Part shown: one piece after another, positions 8,179-17,456 of the stretch
Layout of the letters: every line of letters starts with the position of its first letter
Position numbering within the stretch: the stretch's first letter is position 1
Source of the DNA: CAYOBW01 sp964402115
GTDB lineage: Bacteria > Verrucomicrobiota > Kiritimatiellia > UBA8416 > CAYOBW01
Assembly (NCBI GenBank): GCA_964402115.1
Contig: CAYOBW010000040.1
Span: forward strand, 1-35,893
DNA length: 35,893 nucleotides
Direction of reading: 5' to 3'
The notes under the pieces: model-generated
What the model was told of the DNA's origin: nothing
The model's input: the letters and a program-made list of their open reading frames with translations, nothing else
Database searches by the model: none
Made by a program: the position numbers and the translations under genes

Positions 8179-9570
8179 CTAGGGGGCTTTGGCGGGGGTT
8201 GTCAACTGGAGAAGGAATTCACGCAGTCGACGCCCCTGGACGCGATAGTCAAACAACTCCAGGGCCCTCGCTCGGCCCGCGAATCCAATGCGGGCGGCCT
8301 CGTGTGGGTTCGTAAGGACGTAGCGTACCGCTTCAACGATGCCATCCGTTGATCCGGGCTTGACGAGCAACACGTCTCGGCGGTCCGTGAGCAGCAGTCC
8401 CACATCCGACGTTTGCGAGGCAATGACGGGCTTCCCCGTGGCCAGAAACTCGCCCAGTTTGAACGGGAAACCGGCTTGGGCATAGGCCGTGTCGATGCGT
8501 GTCATGCACGGAATATCCGCTGCATTCAGAGCCCGGTAGTAGGCATCGTCGTCCAGGTAACCAAGATACTCGATGCGTTCGCGATAAGGCGAATTGGCGA
8601 TACGGGTCTCCATGAGTCGCATGCGATCGCATCCACCGCGGCCGGAAAGCAGCAGGCGAAGGTTCCCGTATTCGCCGGCCAGTTTGTCGAAAGCGTCCAC
8701 CAGGTGCTCGACGCCATCCTTGATCCCGAAGCTGCCGGCGTAGAACAACCTGATCGAGTCATCGGACCGGTGAGGTGCGGGCGCAAAGCGTTCCGGTTCG
8801 ATTGAGACGGGGCGGTAGTGAATGGGGATCCGACCGTCTGTTACCGTGCGGTACTTGGTTTCCAATCGGGAACTGATCACAATGATGCCATCGGTCAGTG
8901 TCCGGAGGTGCTTGGTCAAAAGGCGGATGACCGCCATCTTGATCCTGTGGCCGTAAGCGCGCGAAATCGCTACCGCGGCATCGTAGTCCTCAACAATATC
9001 GCAGGCCACCTTGAACCCCATCTTCCGTGCCTTCCAGAGCGGGAGGGCGTCGAGAAAGGAAGGAGGGCCGTACTTGTAGATCACATTACTGGCTTCCGCG
9101 TTCCACGACTCGCGCAGGGCTGCAAGCGTGCGTAGCCAGAGGGCTGGCATGTGCCACCAACCGCGCCATCCCGAGGCGTCCAGCATGAGGGCGACATAGG
9201 GAACCCCGTGAACGGCGCCCCGCGTGGGTTGTGAGTGTCCGGCCTGGCGGATAACAATGACCCGGATCTTCACGTTGGGGTACTGCAGCAGGGCGTCGAT
9301 GGCGTGCTGCACACGCTTCGTGCCAGCCATCCCGGACGGATACGGGAACCCGCCCAAGAAGACGACATTCAGCCTCGGCATGTCAAGTGCGCTCTTGCGG
9401 GACGCTTGCCGAACACCGTCATCCAACTCGCCGTCAGCCGGTTGTCCAGCCCGTGGGTCATCTGTGTGCCAGTCCGTGTCCGTCGCTCGACTGCCGATTC
9501 CGGCGTGCAGCAAACGCACAGCCATGAACGTCTGGTGCGGCCGACTATCGCGGTAGAACGTGTGCAGCAT
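8179..9570 (-). CDS. GT4-type glycosyltransferase
   Basis: Cytoplasmic glycosyltransferase with GT-B fold features. The recognisable protein begins at 'MPRLNVVFLGGFPYPSGMAG' (ATG at 9381), with a glycine-rich N-terminal loop as in GT4/GT1 families. The C-terminal Rossmann half has 'IRLFYAGSFGIKDGVEHLV' and 'PFKLGEFLATGKPVIASQTS', the donor-binding region with its conserved glutamate. The ATG at 9570 is preceded by AGGGAG at good spacing, 22 bp after the acyltransferase stop, and would add a 63-residue hydrophilic extension that looks unlike the family. I keep the longer frame because of the ribosome-binding site, but 9381 is possible. It is the last gene of the minus-strand assembly operon. 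Sugar specificity cannot be read from sequence. Confidence 0.82.
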   Translation of the reverse strand: MLHTFYRDSRPHQTFMAVRLLHAGIGSRATDTDWHTDDPRAGQPADGELDDGVRQASRKSALDMPRLNVVFLGGFPYPSGMAGTKRVQHAIDALLQYPNVKIRVIVIRQAGHSQPTRGAVHGVPYVALMLDASGWRGWWHMPALWLRTLAALRESWNAEASNVIYKYGPPSFLDALPLWKARKMGFKVACDIVEDYDAAVAISRAYGHRIKMAVIRLLTKHLRTLTDGIIVISSRLETKYRTVTDGRIPIHYRPVSIEPERFAPAPHRSDDSIRLFYAGSFGIKDGVEHLVDAFDKLAGEYGNLRLLLSGRGGCDRMRLMETRIANSPYRERIEYLGYLDDDAYYRALNAADIPCMTRIDTAYAQAGFPFKLGEFLATGKPVIASQTSDVGLLLTDRRDVLLVKPGSTDGIVEAVRYVLTNPHEAARIGFAGRARALELFDYRVQGRRLREFLLQLTTPAKAP

Positions 9571-9592
9571 GCCGTCTCCCTTCGCCGTCCCG

Positions 9593-10654
9593 TCACTCGA
9601 ACACAGCCCTGTAGAAGCGGTCGGACGTTGGGAAGCGTTTTCTGGCGTACGCGACGAACAGGATTGTCAAGTACGTGGCCGATATTGAAATCAGAAGCAC
9701 GGCGATAAATGCCGCGTTCGTTCCACGGTTATCGGAAGGCCAGACTCGCAGCAGTATGCGGGCCAGCGGAAGATGGACCAGATACGCCAGCAGCGTGTAG
9801 CGGCCCAGCGTGGACAGCACGTTTCCGGCCCAAGGCCCGGGTGTAAAACGCGCCACGGCAAGGAAGCTAAGTCCCCACAAACATGTCTCGGCGGCATAGA
9901 AGGGCACAATCCAACCCCTGCCTACAGACGAGGACAGCGCGGGAGACACGGCCAGATGAATGGCCAGCAGACCGGGGGCTAGAAGCAGCCGATGCCCGCA
10001 GGCCGCCGTGGCCGTAAAGCCCGGCGCGGCACGCAGCAGCATGCCCGCCCACATGGCAAGGCAACCGAACCCCATGAACAAACTGGTTGTTCCGGGCAGG
10101 TAGACCACGCTGGTCGCAAGGGCGGGGAGCAACCAGATGCCGTTCCTGCCGATGCGAAGCAGGCAGCCTGCCGTCAGCAAGAAAAGGGCGATCAGGTAAA
10201 GGATTTCGAACGAGACCAGACTGCCGTTGACCGATACGACGAGATTCAGGAATAACACCTGCCACCCCGCGCTCGCATTGCGCCAGGCCGCCAAGGTGGC
10301 GCCTTGCCCTGCCAAGCACAGCGCCAAGTTTGTCAGAAGGAAGAGTAGCAGCAGTTTCCCGGCGCGGACAGTCAGTCGTCGCTGCGCGCTTCCGAGCGTC
10401 GCAGCCTCGCGGTTGGCATAGTGATAGCCGCAAAGGAAGCCGGATATGCCCAGGAAGGCGAAGTGGATGAAATGAATGCGCGAGCGCAAGCACTCCGTGA
10501 AAGGGAAGAAGTCCCTGTCTGTGCAGTGGTAGAGCAGCATGATCACAACCAGTCCACCCTTGATGATGTCGAGTTCCGGCGAGCGCGCGGAGGATGGAGA
10601 CGGGGTGGGCGCCTTGCTGCCTGCCCGCTTCGGGATTTCGTTGTCTGAGATCAC
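9593..10654 (-). CDS. Acyltransferase 3 family membrane protein
   Basis: A 353-residue polytopic membrane protein of the acyltransferase-3 type, which O-acylates (often O-acetylates) glycans. After a Ser/Pro-rich N-terminus it shows 'SPELDIIKGGLVVIMLLYH', where the usual 'R..lDglRgla' helix and catalytic-type His sit, followed by 'FIHFAFLGISGFLCGYHY'. About nine or ten hydrophobic helices follow. Translation starts at GTG 10654, whose GTGA overlaps the TGA of the upstream Wzy-like gene, so the two are translationally coupled. It probably decorates the repeat unit or the finished polymer. Donor and acceptor are unknown. Confidence 0.78.
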   Translation of the reverse strand: MISDNEIPKRAGSKAPTPSPSSARSPELDIIKGGLVVIMLLYHCTDRDFFPFTECLRSRIHFIHFAFLGISGFLCGYHYANREAATLGSAQRRLTVRAGKLLLLFLLTNLALCLAGQGATLAAWRNASAGWQVLFLNLVVSVNGSLVSFEILYLIALFLLTAGCLLRIGRNGIWLLPALATSVVYLPGTTSLFMGFGCLAMWAGMLLRAAPGFTATAACGHRLLLAPGLLAIHLAVSPALSSSVGRGWIVPFYAAETCLWGLSFLAVARFTPGPWAGNVLSTLGRYTLLAYLVHLPLARILLRVWPSDNRGTNAAFIAVLLISISATYLTILFVAYARKRFPTSDRFYRAVFE

Positions 10655-12054
10655 AGTCTGCGCACGCCTCCGGACGGGTCGGCAACCGCCGCAGGAGAAG
10701 GCCCTTCGTCAGGCACGTCGCCATCTACGATCGACGGCGGTGGTGGCGGTCTGCCCCCCGACATGCACAAGTTGACCAGGTCGGCGTTCGTCATGGCGCG
10801 CAACTCGCGCGACAGGCATCCACCGACGGCCAGCCAGAACAGGACGTAGCGCATCTCGCCGCGGGGCACGGCCGCGGTCAACATGAGCAGCAACCAGCCG
10901 ACGATAACGTATGCCAGGCAGCGCGTAAAATGGTTGCGGCTGCGGAACAAACCCAATATGGCCGCCGAAACGGCGACGGCAAGGAACAGCAGTACCAGCA
11001 CGATGCCACCCTTGAGGATCTGGTCCAGATAGCCGATCTCGATGCCGAGGCGGCGAGAGCCTTGCAGGTAGTCTTGCGCCAATGCGACTAACTGTGTTTC
11101 GTATGTGGCGACAGCGCCTCTGCCCAGCAGAAGGTCCCCTGCGTCCATCTTCGCCATGAAATCCCGTGCAGCACCCCCGCGCGTATTGGCCAGCATGCCT
11201 CCGCTGAGGAAGAACTGCTCAAAGCGCGCCGAAAAAACCGCTCCGGGCACCCAGGCCGAGACCTGGGTTGCGAACACGATAGAGAGCGCCAGTGCCGCGC
11301 CTGCGCCAAGAAGCAGAGGCTTGACTCGGCGCACGGCCAGCGCGTGCGAGCGTAAGGTCTCCCACGCGGTGCACAAACCGAACCAGAAAATCAGCGCCAT
11401 GGCATGTCGCGCATCCACGAGAAAGGCATTGACAAGCCAGAGCGACAAACCTGTGGCGCCAAGCCAGAAATAACGCGCGCCGAACAGGAATCCTGACATG
11501 ACAAAGATGGGGCAGAAGAAAAGCAAATCGTTGGAATGGAAGTTCTGCAGGGTTGACTGATCGAGGCTTTTCAGGACGATTTGCAGCCCCACGTAGAACA
11601 CGCCCACCCACGTCATGATCCTGGCGTTCTCGAAGAAGACTGCCCAAAACAGTGCGCTGGCGCCACAGTAAAGCATGACGGGCAGAACCATGGTCATGGC
11701 TCCCCAGTATGTGAAGAGCAGGTTGCGAAAGCCTGTGGAGGTGGGCTCGATCGATCGAAAAATGCAGATGATGCCCCACCAGAGCAGTGCCTGGTGCAGG
11801 CGCTGTGCCACGGGTGGGAGCATCCCGCGGCACAGGGGGGCGGCACGCATTGCCACCACGACAAACGCCACGGTCACCACGGCACAAAGCGGGTAGCCCA
11901 GCAGCCGTCTCAGCTCCGGCAGCTGCAGCGATCCCGAGATCGCGATGACGTTGGTTGCCACGATCAGGCCGATCATCGTTGCCGTGGCGAGGCCTACGAT
12001 CCGTCGCCAGCGCATGAATAGCCGTAACGGAGAGATGTGCACAGGAGTTCTCAT
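10651..12054 (-). CDS. Second Wzy/O-antigen ligase-like membrane protein
   Basis: A 467-residue protein with roughly ten membrane helices and a large periplasmic loop near residues 270-350. The loop contains 'GDLLLGRGAVATYETQ' and 'GIEIGYLDQILKGGIVLVL', matching the polymerase/ligase pattern in which an acidic loop precedes a gly-rich helix. Earlier helices carry 'WLVNAFLVDARHAMALIFW', similar to the conserved basic region of this family. It lies in the operon between a GT4 enzyme and an acyltransferase, the common place for Wzy. Both ends are coupled: its ATG overlaps the upstream TGA (ATGA at 12054-12051) and its own TGA overlaps the next GTG. A hydrophilic, Pro-rich tail follows the last helix. 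Confidence 0.72.
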   Translation of the reverse strand: MRTPVHISPLRLFMRWRRIVGLATATMIGLIVATNVIAISGSLQLPELRRLLGYPLCAVVTVAFVVVAMRAAPLCRGMLPPVAQRLHQALLWWGIICIFRSIEPTSTGFRNLLFTYWGAMTMVLPVMLYCGASALFWAVFFENARIMTWVGVFYVGLQIVLKSLDQSTLQNFHSNDLLFFCPIFVMSGFLFGARYFWLGATGLSLWLVNAFLVDARHAMALIFWFGLCTAWETLRSHALAVRRVKPLLLGAGAALALSIVFATQVSAWVPGAVFSARFEQFFLSGGMLANTRGGAARDFMAKMDAGDLLLGRGAVATYETQLVALAQDYLQGSRRLGIEIGYLDQILKGGIVLVLLFLAVAVSAAILGLFRSRNHFTRCLAYVIVGWLLLMLTAAVPRGEMRYVLFWLAVGGCLSRELRAMTNADLVNLCMSGGRPPPPPSIVDGDVPDEGPSPAAVADPSGGVRRL

Positions 12055-13277
12055 AGTTGTTCGTAAAAGGCTTGAAGGGCCAACATGTTGCGGCCTGAGT
12101 CGAAATGCTGCGCGGCGTGGACGCGAGCCTGCGCGCCCAAGCGTGCCCGGTACTCCGTGCTTGTGAGCTTGCGCAGCGCATGCACCAGAGACGTCCCCGA
12201 TGCGGGGTCGAACAGCAACCCGGTGTGGCCGGGGTCAACCAGTCGCCGCACGCTGGGTATATCAGCGGCTATGGCGGGAATGCCCATGGCGGCGGCTTCC
12301 ACAATGCACCGCGCGAAATGCGGCACGGTGAACGGGCAGAACATGATGTCCGTGCCGGCCAGAGCTGTGAGGATGTCCACCTGAAAGGGGCGCAGGTGAA
12401 TGTTGCCGGCAGTCTCAGCCGCGGCCTCAATCCGGCTCAGGTAGGTTGGCATCAAGCGCCGTTTCAGATCGCGCAACCTGGGAACGCGGCGCCCGGTACC
12501 ACGGGAACGGGTCGCGGAGGCGGGCGTTGGCGTATAGCCCATGAAGCAGAAATGGACATGGCGCAGATCCAACGGCAATTGGCGGATCATGCGAACCGCC
12601 TCCAAAATGCCGTTGAGCGGCGTGAAGCGCCCCAGGAAAAGCGCAAGCACGTCATCGGCGCGCAGTCCAAGTGCCTCGCGGAAGGATGTTTGCCTGGGCG
12701 TGGCCGCGAAGACGGATGTATCGACGCTGTTCGGAATCACCACGGTCAGCCTGCCATCCGTACGCGCGCGGGCCAGCCCATCGGCGTCAATGCCCACGAA
12801 CGCCTGGCAGTAACGGTGATTCAATTGTCGAATGAGGATGCCGGCCAGCCCTCGGGCGAGCGTTTCACGAATATGACACACGACTGGCACATGTGGGGCC
12901 TCGAGTTTCACGCCGCGTGCCGCCATGCAGAGTGAACTGGAATTGAGGTGGACAATATCGGGACGCAGCGCGGCAACGTGCTCACGAAGGGCTGCTGTCG
13001 TCCGCCGCCCGAGTCGGAACTCCCGCAGCACGCGCCACGGCGCATTCAGGGGCGATGTCACGCCACCGAAACGCCTTATGCGCGGGTCCATCTGCACGGG
13101 GACATCCGTGGCGCGGAATAGCTCGGCTACCGGGCCATCTTCGGGCAGAAGGACGGCGGCTTCAAAGCGACTCCGGTCAATCGTGCGCAGCAGCGTCTCC
13201 AGGCTCTTGGGCGCGCCGCCCAACGCCTCTGCGGTATGATGCACGTATAGCACGCGCTTCCTGGAATGAGTTGTCAT
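12051..13277 (-). CDS. GT4-type glycosyltransferase
   Basis: A 408-residue cytoplasmic glycosyltransferase. The N-terminal GT-B half opens with 'RVLYVHHTAEALGGAPKSLE', the nucleotide-sugar-transferase loop (GGAxxSL). The linker 'VIPNSVDTSVFAA' and 'LALFLGRFTPLNGILEAVRM' start the donor-binding half. 'HFARCIVEAAAMGIPAIAAD' is the E-x7-E-like region of GT4 enzymes. Its ATG overlaps the TGA of the pyruvyl transferase gene (ATGA, 13277-13274), and its own stop overlaps the start of the Wzy-like gene. It should add one sugar to the lipid-linked repeat unit; the sugar is not predictable here. Confidence 0.88.
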   Translation of the reverse strand: MTTHSRKRVLYVHHTAEALGGAPKSLETLLRTIDRSRFEAAVLLPEDGPVAELFRATDVPVQMDPRIRRFGGVTSPLNAPWRVLREFRLGRRTTAALREHVAALRPDIVHLNSSSLCMAARGVKLEAPHVPVVCHIRETLARGLAGILIRQLNHRYCQAFVGIDADGLARARTDGRLTVVIPNSVDTSVFAATPRQTSFREALGLRADDVLALFLGRFTPLNGILEAVRMIRQLPLDLRHVHFCFMGYTPTPASATRSRGTGRRVPRLRDLKRRLMPTYLSRIEAAAETAGNIHLRPFQVDILTALAGTDIMFCPFTVPHFARCIVEAAAMGIPAIAADIPSVRRLVDPGHTGLLFDPASGTSLVHALRKLTSTEYRARLGAQARVHAAQHFDSGRNMLALQAFYEQL

Positions 13278-14566
13278 GACTTGCGGGCGGCCAGATGTGC
13301 GGCGAGTTCATCGAACATGCCGTTGATTTCGTTGAGGACCAGGGGTAACCGCCGGGTAATCGCCTCTCGCAGACGCTGCCGTTCGTTCCATGCGGTTTGC
13401 ATCAGTGGGAGGACTTTGTCGGGGGACAGATCGGAGACTTCGCAAGCGAGGTGCCCGTTCCCGAACGCGTCGAGCAACTCCCGGTACTTGTGCGACCAAC
13501 TCAACGCCACGCACGGCACTCCCGCCGAGAGCGCAAACACGAGCGAGTGGAAGCGCGACCCGATCAAGAGGTCCAGTTGTCCCAAGGCGGCCTTCAGCAC
13601 CTCTGCGGAGACATACTCGTCAAGCGCCACGCAGGATTGCCGGTTCTTCACGTGCATCTGCACCAGTCCGCAGATAAACCGGTCGTCCATGACGGTATCT
13701 CCCGGAGGAGCCATTTCGTTCGGAATCAGGGCCACCTGGGCGCCCAGCACGGCCGTGCACCAGTCACAGAGGGAAACAAGAGTCCGCACGTACTGGTTTC
13801 CGGCGCCGGTTCCCTCGCAGCGTCGGTAGACCCGGTAGTTGGGGGTGATGCCGATGAGCGGGCCTTTGCCGACCGTCAATCCGGCACGCTCCAAGTGGAG
13901 CCGCCCGACAGCAGTCGCTGCTCCTTCGAACCCGAAGGCAATGTCCGGCCGGACGGGCACGGTCTCAGGCGCACAGGCCAATGCGGAAGCCAGTTGTGCA
14001 CGCGACTCGGCGTCGCGCGCATAGTAGACTGTCGCGGCCTGCAAGGCCGCGACCATGGGCGCCCGAAACCCAGGTTTCGTAAACGGCCCCCAAGCCTGCG
14101 GAAGGAACAAATAGGGGGTCTTTCGGGAACGGCACTGTTGGACCCACTCCAGCGTGTTTAGAATTGGCGTCCGGGACCAGGCATCGCCGTACGCGAAGCC
14201 GCTGATATCCACCACCGCCGCGAGCGGACACGCTCCTTCGAGAACGGTTCGAACCGTGGTCTCACGGTAGACGCGGGTGAAACGCACCAAGGCGCTGCAC
14301 GCATCATGCAGCCGGCGTTTGCGCAACAGCGTGCCGTACAGGTGCAGACAGCGCGCCAGTCTTGCGCCGCAGAGGGGGGTCAGGCGGTCTGCGGGGGGGG
14401 GGACGGGGATGACGCCGGACCGCCAGGCCAGGGCAGCATGTGCCGTCGGGCACACTGCGTGAACGGTGATCGGCCCGAGGCGGCGGCCCAGTTCACGCTG
14501 CACCGTGCGCAGCATGGCTTCCGCTCCCTTGTTCTTAAAGCCTCCGCCACGCACAACGAGGTTCAC
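13274..14566 (-). CDS. Polysaccharide pyruvyl transferase family protein
   Basis: Member of the polysaccharide pyruvyl transferase (PS_pyruv_trans, CsaB/WcaK-type) family, which transfers pyruvate from PEP to form ketals on a sugar. I place the start at GTG 14566, preceded by GGAGG at 8-nt spacing, giving 430 residues that begin 'MNLVVRGGGFKNKGAEAML', the family's N-terminal pattern. The open frame extends to 14632 but overlaps the flippase end. Other family signs are 'ISGFAYGDAWS', 'YYARDAESRAQL', 'PVRPDIAFGFE', 'LIGITPNYRVYRR' and 'LLIGSRFHSLVFALSAGVP' (the C-terminal His motif). Pyruvylation would give the polymer negative charge. It is coupled to the next GT4 gene by ATGA. Confidence 0.85.
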   Translation of the reverse strand: MNLVVRGGGFKNKGAEAMLRTVQRELGRRLGPITVHAVCPTAHAALAWRSGVIPVPPPADRLTPLCGARLARCLHLYGTLLRKRRLHDACSALVRFTRVYRETTVRTVLEGACPLAAVVDISGFAYGDAWSRTPILNTLEWVQQCRSRKTPYLFLPQAWGPFTKPGFRAPMVAALQAATVYYARDAESRAQLASALACAPETVPVRPDIAFGFEGAATAVGRLHLERAGLTVGKGPLIGITPNYRVYRRCEGTGAGNQYVRTLVSLCDWCTAVLGAQVALIPNEMAPPGDTVMDDRFICGLVQMHVKNRQSCVALDEYVSAEVLKAALGQLDLLIGSRFHSLVFALSAGVPCVALSWSHKYRELLDAFGNGHLACEVSDLSPDKVLPLMQTAWNERQRLREAITRRLPLVLNEINGMFDELAAHLAARKS

Positions 14567-14597
14567 GTCAACGCCTCCAGAGTGTCGCCGAGCGACA

Positions 14598-16097
14598 TCA
14601 ATGTGCACGCCGGCTAAACGCCAGTCGCACATGCTCGATCAGTTCCGCCAACTGTCTCTTTCCGTCGGGAATGAACAACCAGACTAACAGATAGCTGGAG
14701 CCGATGCAAATCCCGCCCCAAACCAAGGTCGCCAGGAGTGGCAAGGGGGGAAGGCTCTGCCGCAGTACGTAGCAGATTGCGCCCGCCGCAAGACTGGCGC
14801 AGGTGGGGCGCGCCACGGCTGCCAGGAAGTCGCTTATGCGTAACGGCGTATCCAGAAACGAGTAGTACAGGGACGGCAGCAGCGCCAGATAGGTCATAGC
14901 CGTGTAACTCACGGCCACACCCGCGGCACCCCAAGGCAACCCCGCCAGAAAGGCGGACACGTTAGCGAGAGCCAGAAAGAGTCCCAAACGGAAGTACCGC
15001 TGTCCGAGGCCGGCAGCCATGAGCGTCACGCCTCGCAGGCTGGAGGCCGGTTGGATAAATGCGGCGACGGCGAGGATCTCAAACAGGCTGCTGGCGCCCA
15101 GCCACTTGCTGCCCAGCATCAGGAGAATAATCTCGCGCGAGAACAGGAACATGAATACGACCAATGGCATGGAAAGGCCGGCAAGCACCCACGTGTACTT
15201 GCGGAAGGCGGAGCGGAAGCGGTCCGGTGCATCCTGCAGCCGGCTCAGGGCTGGCAAGGCTACGCTGCTCAGCGGGTTACGGAGATTGTGGATGGGCAGC
15301 ATGAGCAACGAGTACGCCCGGCTGTAGAGTCCCAGCGTGGTGGGGCCGCAAAAGCGACCGATCAGCATTTGATCGGCATTGCGCGAGAAGTAATTGACGA
15401 GGTTGAAGCCGGTCACATGCATGCCAAAGGCCAGCATCGAACGTACGCCACAGCCGCGAACAGGAGGTCCCGGGCGCCATCTGGCCACGATGGCCAATCC
15501 CACCACGAGGGCACAAGCCTGCGCGATCTGCTGCATCACAAGCGCCCAGTGGCGGAAGCCATGCCAGGCGCAAAGCATGGCGACACCGACGCCCGCACTG
15601 GTGGCCAGCAATTGGACCATGGCCGAAGCGGCGAAACGCATCTGCCGGGTCAGGATGGCTTGGTGTTGGATGGCCAGCCCGTTGATCGCGAACGTCACCG
15701 ACAAAGCTGCCATGACTGGCGTCAGTTCGGGGCGCTTGTAGAACCAAGCCACTGCGGGTGCCAGGGCCGCCACGATCAGGGTCAATGTTGCAGAGGCTGC
15801 CGCGTTGATCCAGAACATCGTGCTGACCTGGTCGTTCGTGATCGCCTTGCGCTGGATGGTCGCCTGCGCCAGCCCCAGGTCCTTGAAGAACGTTGCGAAG
15901 CCCGTCACGGTTGTCACCATGGCCACAAGCCCGTAATCCTGGGGCGTAAGCAACCGGGCCAGTACAAGCGTTGAGCCGATACCGATGAACAGGTGCAACA
16001 CTTGGGCAGCCATGGTGATTGCGCCGCCGCGGATCGTCCTGGTCTTGAGTTGCTTGCCGAGGTGTGTCGTGTCGAAGAAGGCGTCGCGTGAAGACAT
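14598..16097 (-). CDS. Wzx-like oligosaccharide flippase (MATE/MOP superfamily)
   Basis: A roughly 499-residue inner-membrane protein with about 12-14 helices that would flip the undecaprenyl-linked repeat unit. The N-terminal region shows the classic 'GKQLKTRTIRGGAITMAAQV' and 'STLVLARLLTPQDYGLVAM' of Wzx/WzxC-type flippases, followed by 'FFKDLGLAQATIQRK'. The ATG at 16097 ('MSSRDAFFDTTHLG') is preferred; TTG 16142 is an in-frame alternative. It is the first gene of the minus-strand assembly operon, 31 bp ahead of the pyruvyl transferase. Together with two Wzy candidates and a Wzc-like kinase it argues for a Wzx/Wzy-dependent route. Confidence 0.88.
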   Translation of the reverse strand: MSSRDAFFDTTHLGKQLKTRTIRGGAITMAAQVLHLFIGIGSTLVLARLLTPQDYGLVAMVTTVTGFATFFKDLGLAQATIQRKAITNDQVSTMFWINAAASATLTLIVAALAPAVAWFYKRPELTPVMAALSVTFAINGLAIQHQAILTRQMRFAASAMVQLLATSAGVGVAMLCAWHGFRHWALVMQQIAQACALVVGLAIVARWRPGPPVRGCGVRSMLAFGMHVTGFNLVNYFSRNADQMLIGRFCGPTTLGLYSRAYSLLMLPIHNLRNPLSSVALPALSRLQDAPDRFRSAFRKYTWVLAGLSMPLVVFMFLFSREIILLMLGSKWLGASSLFEILAVAAFIQPASSLRGVTLMAAGLGQRYFRLGLFLALANVSAFLAGLPWGAAGVAVSYTAMTYLALLPSLYYSFLDTPLRISDFLAAVARPTCASLAAGAICYVLRQSLPPLPLLATLVWGGICIGSSYLLVWLFIPDGKRQLAELIEHVRLAFSRRAH

Positions 16098-16102
16098 GGA
16101 TA

Positions 16103-16139
16103 CCTGAATAAGGCTGTGCTCCCTGAATAAGGCGATGCT
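16103..16139 (-). repeat. Two-copy 19-bp-period direct repeat in flippase leader
   Basis: The 18-mer starting CCTGAATAAGG at 16103-16120 recurs at 16122-16139 with two mismatches (period 19 bp), just upstream of the flippase ATG. It may be an operator pair or a slip duplication. Nothing in the sequence decides between these. Confidence 0.55.
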
Positions 16140-16364
16140 CAAGATCTGTCAGTGTTCGTCACTCGCTAGAATCGGCACAACTCAAGGCTAGCATCTCAAA
16201 CCGTTCCAAGGCAACGGGATTCGGGCTGGCTGTGTATTCCCGCTTTCCTTTTTCGGGCCGCGACTCCATTATCTCGACGCAGTTGCGCCAGTGAGAGACT
16301 GTGTGGGCACGCTGTTTCAGGTCGGTGGCGGACAAGAGGTCGCGGACACGGAGGAGTTCGTAAG
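16140..16364. other. Divergent intergenic (likely bidirectional promoter) region
   Basis: This gap separates the flippase operon (-) from the nitroreductase operon (+), so promoters for both should lie here. I do not see a strong sigma-70 pair. GGAGG lies shortly before the plus-strand ATG at 16365. Confidence 0.4.
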
Positions 16365-17441
16365 ATGCGCATCGTGAGGAAGGGCTGGGGGCTCCTGCGG
16401 GCTGCGGTTGCCTGTGCTGCTGTTGGGCGGTTCAACCAGTGGGTCCTTGGGGTTGTTGAGCAGCGACTTCTGCATAGGTTCCGAGCTCTGCGACACGGGT
16501 TGGACCTCAACCGTGGGGCGCAAGGGAGTCTGCACAACTTCCGCCGTAACGTTCACAGGCTTGAGAAGGCCCTCTCGTATCAGGTGCAGAAGCCCGTTTT
16601 CGGCGAGGACTACATCCAGGAGACTATTCAGTACCTTCGCGACGGACGCAGCACGGGCGGCCTGGACGAGCAGACTGTCCGCTGGGGGGAGTCCGTGCTG
16701 GATGTCTACTTTGAACGGTGCCAGTCGACGGTCAGAGTAGACGAGGCACGACGCCTGTACCGCGAGGTTCGCTCAGGCACCCCATCGCCGGGTTGGGCGC
16801 CCTACTTCGAGTCGCAGCGCTCAGCCGTGGCCGTAGCCTACGATGATTTGCTGCAACTGGCCGTGCGCCGACGCAGTGTGCGCCTCTACCGTGCCGAGCC
16901 GCCCGACAGGGATCTTATACGCAAGGCCATGGCGGTGGCAACCCTTTCGCCCAGCGCCTGCAACCGCCAGGCGTTCCGCTTTCTCTACTACGATGACGCG
17001 GAACTGGTGAAACAGATCTCAGCCATTCCGGGAGGCATTGCCGGTTACACGCTGCCGGCCGTCGTACTCGTGACGGGCTGCTACCGGGGGTATTTCGACG
17101 CGCGGGATTTCAACACGCCACTTATCGACGCCAGCCTGGCGTCCATGGCCTTCCTGTTGGCGCTGGAGACACTCGGGCTGTCCTCTGTGTGCGTTAACTG
17201 GCCCTGCCTGCCGGACCGGGATGCCCAAGTCAGAACCCTGCTCGGCTTGGCCGAGGACATGTTCGTGGTGATGCTGATCGGCGTGGGGCACCCCCTGCCG
17301 GAGGGGCTGATTCCTTACTCGGCCAAGCAACCACAGGAAGCCCTGCTGCGGTTTAACGAGCGTGCGGTGGGGCCGAAGGTGACCCCCGTGTCACTTGCCT
17401 TAAGGTCACAGCGCCAGCAGGAAGACAGCGTCGCGCAGTAG
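16365..17441 (+). CDS. Nitroreductase-family protein with long N-terminal extension
   Basis: A 358-residue protein whose last 200 residues are nitroreductase-like: 'AVRRRSVRLYRAEPPDR' (FMN phosphate-binding arginines), 'ATLSPSACNRQAFRF' (the SPSxxNxQ flavin-contact motif), 'LETLGLSSVCVNW' and 'VVMLIGVGHPLPEG'. The first ~160 residues are a separate basic and helical region ('RRNVHRLEKALSYQVQKPVF') not part of the core fold. GGAGG precedes the ATG. Such nitroreductase-like proteins occur in some capsule and EPS loci with unknown substrate; a flavin-dependent redox step on a sugar or lipid intermediate is possible. It leads an operon with a hexapeptide acyltransferase and two glycosyltransferases. 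Confidence 0.82.
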   Translation: MRIVRKGWGLLRAAVACAAVGRFNQWVLGVVEQRLLHRFRALRHGLDLNRGAQGSLHNFRRNVHRLEKALSYQVQKPVFGEDYIQETIQYLRDGRSTGGLDEQTVRWGESVLDVYFERCQSTVRVDEARRLYREVRSGTPSPGWAPYFESQRSAVAVAYDDLLQLAVRRRSVRLYRAEPPDRDLIRKAMAVATLSPSACNRQAFRFLYYDDAELVKQISAIPGGIAGYTLPAVVLVTGCYRGYFDARDFNTPLIDASLASMAFLLALETLGLSSVCVNWPCLPDRDAQVRTLLGLAEDMFVVMLIGVGHPLPEGLIPYSAKQPQEALLRFNERAVGPKVTPVSLALRSQRQQEDSVAQ

Positions 17442-17456
17442 AGGGGAGGTCCTTGC

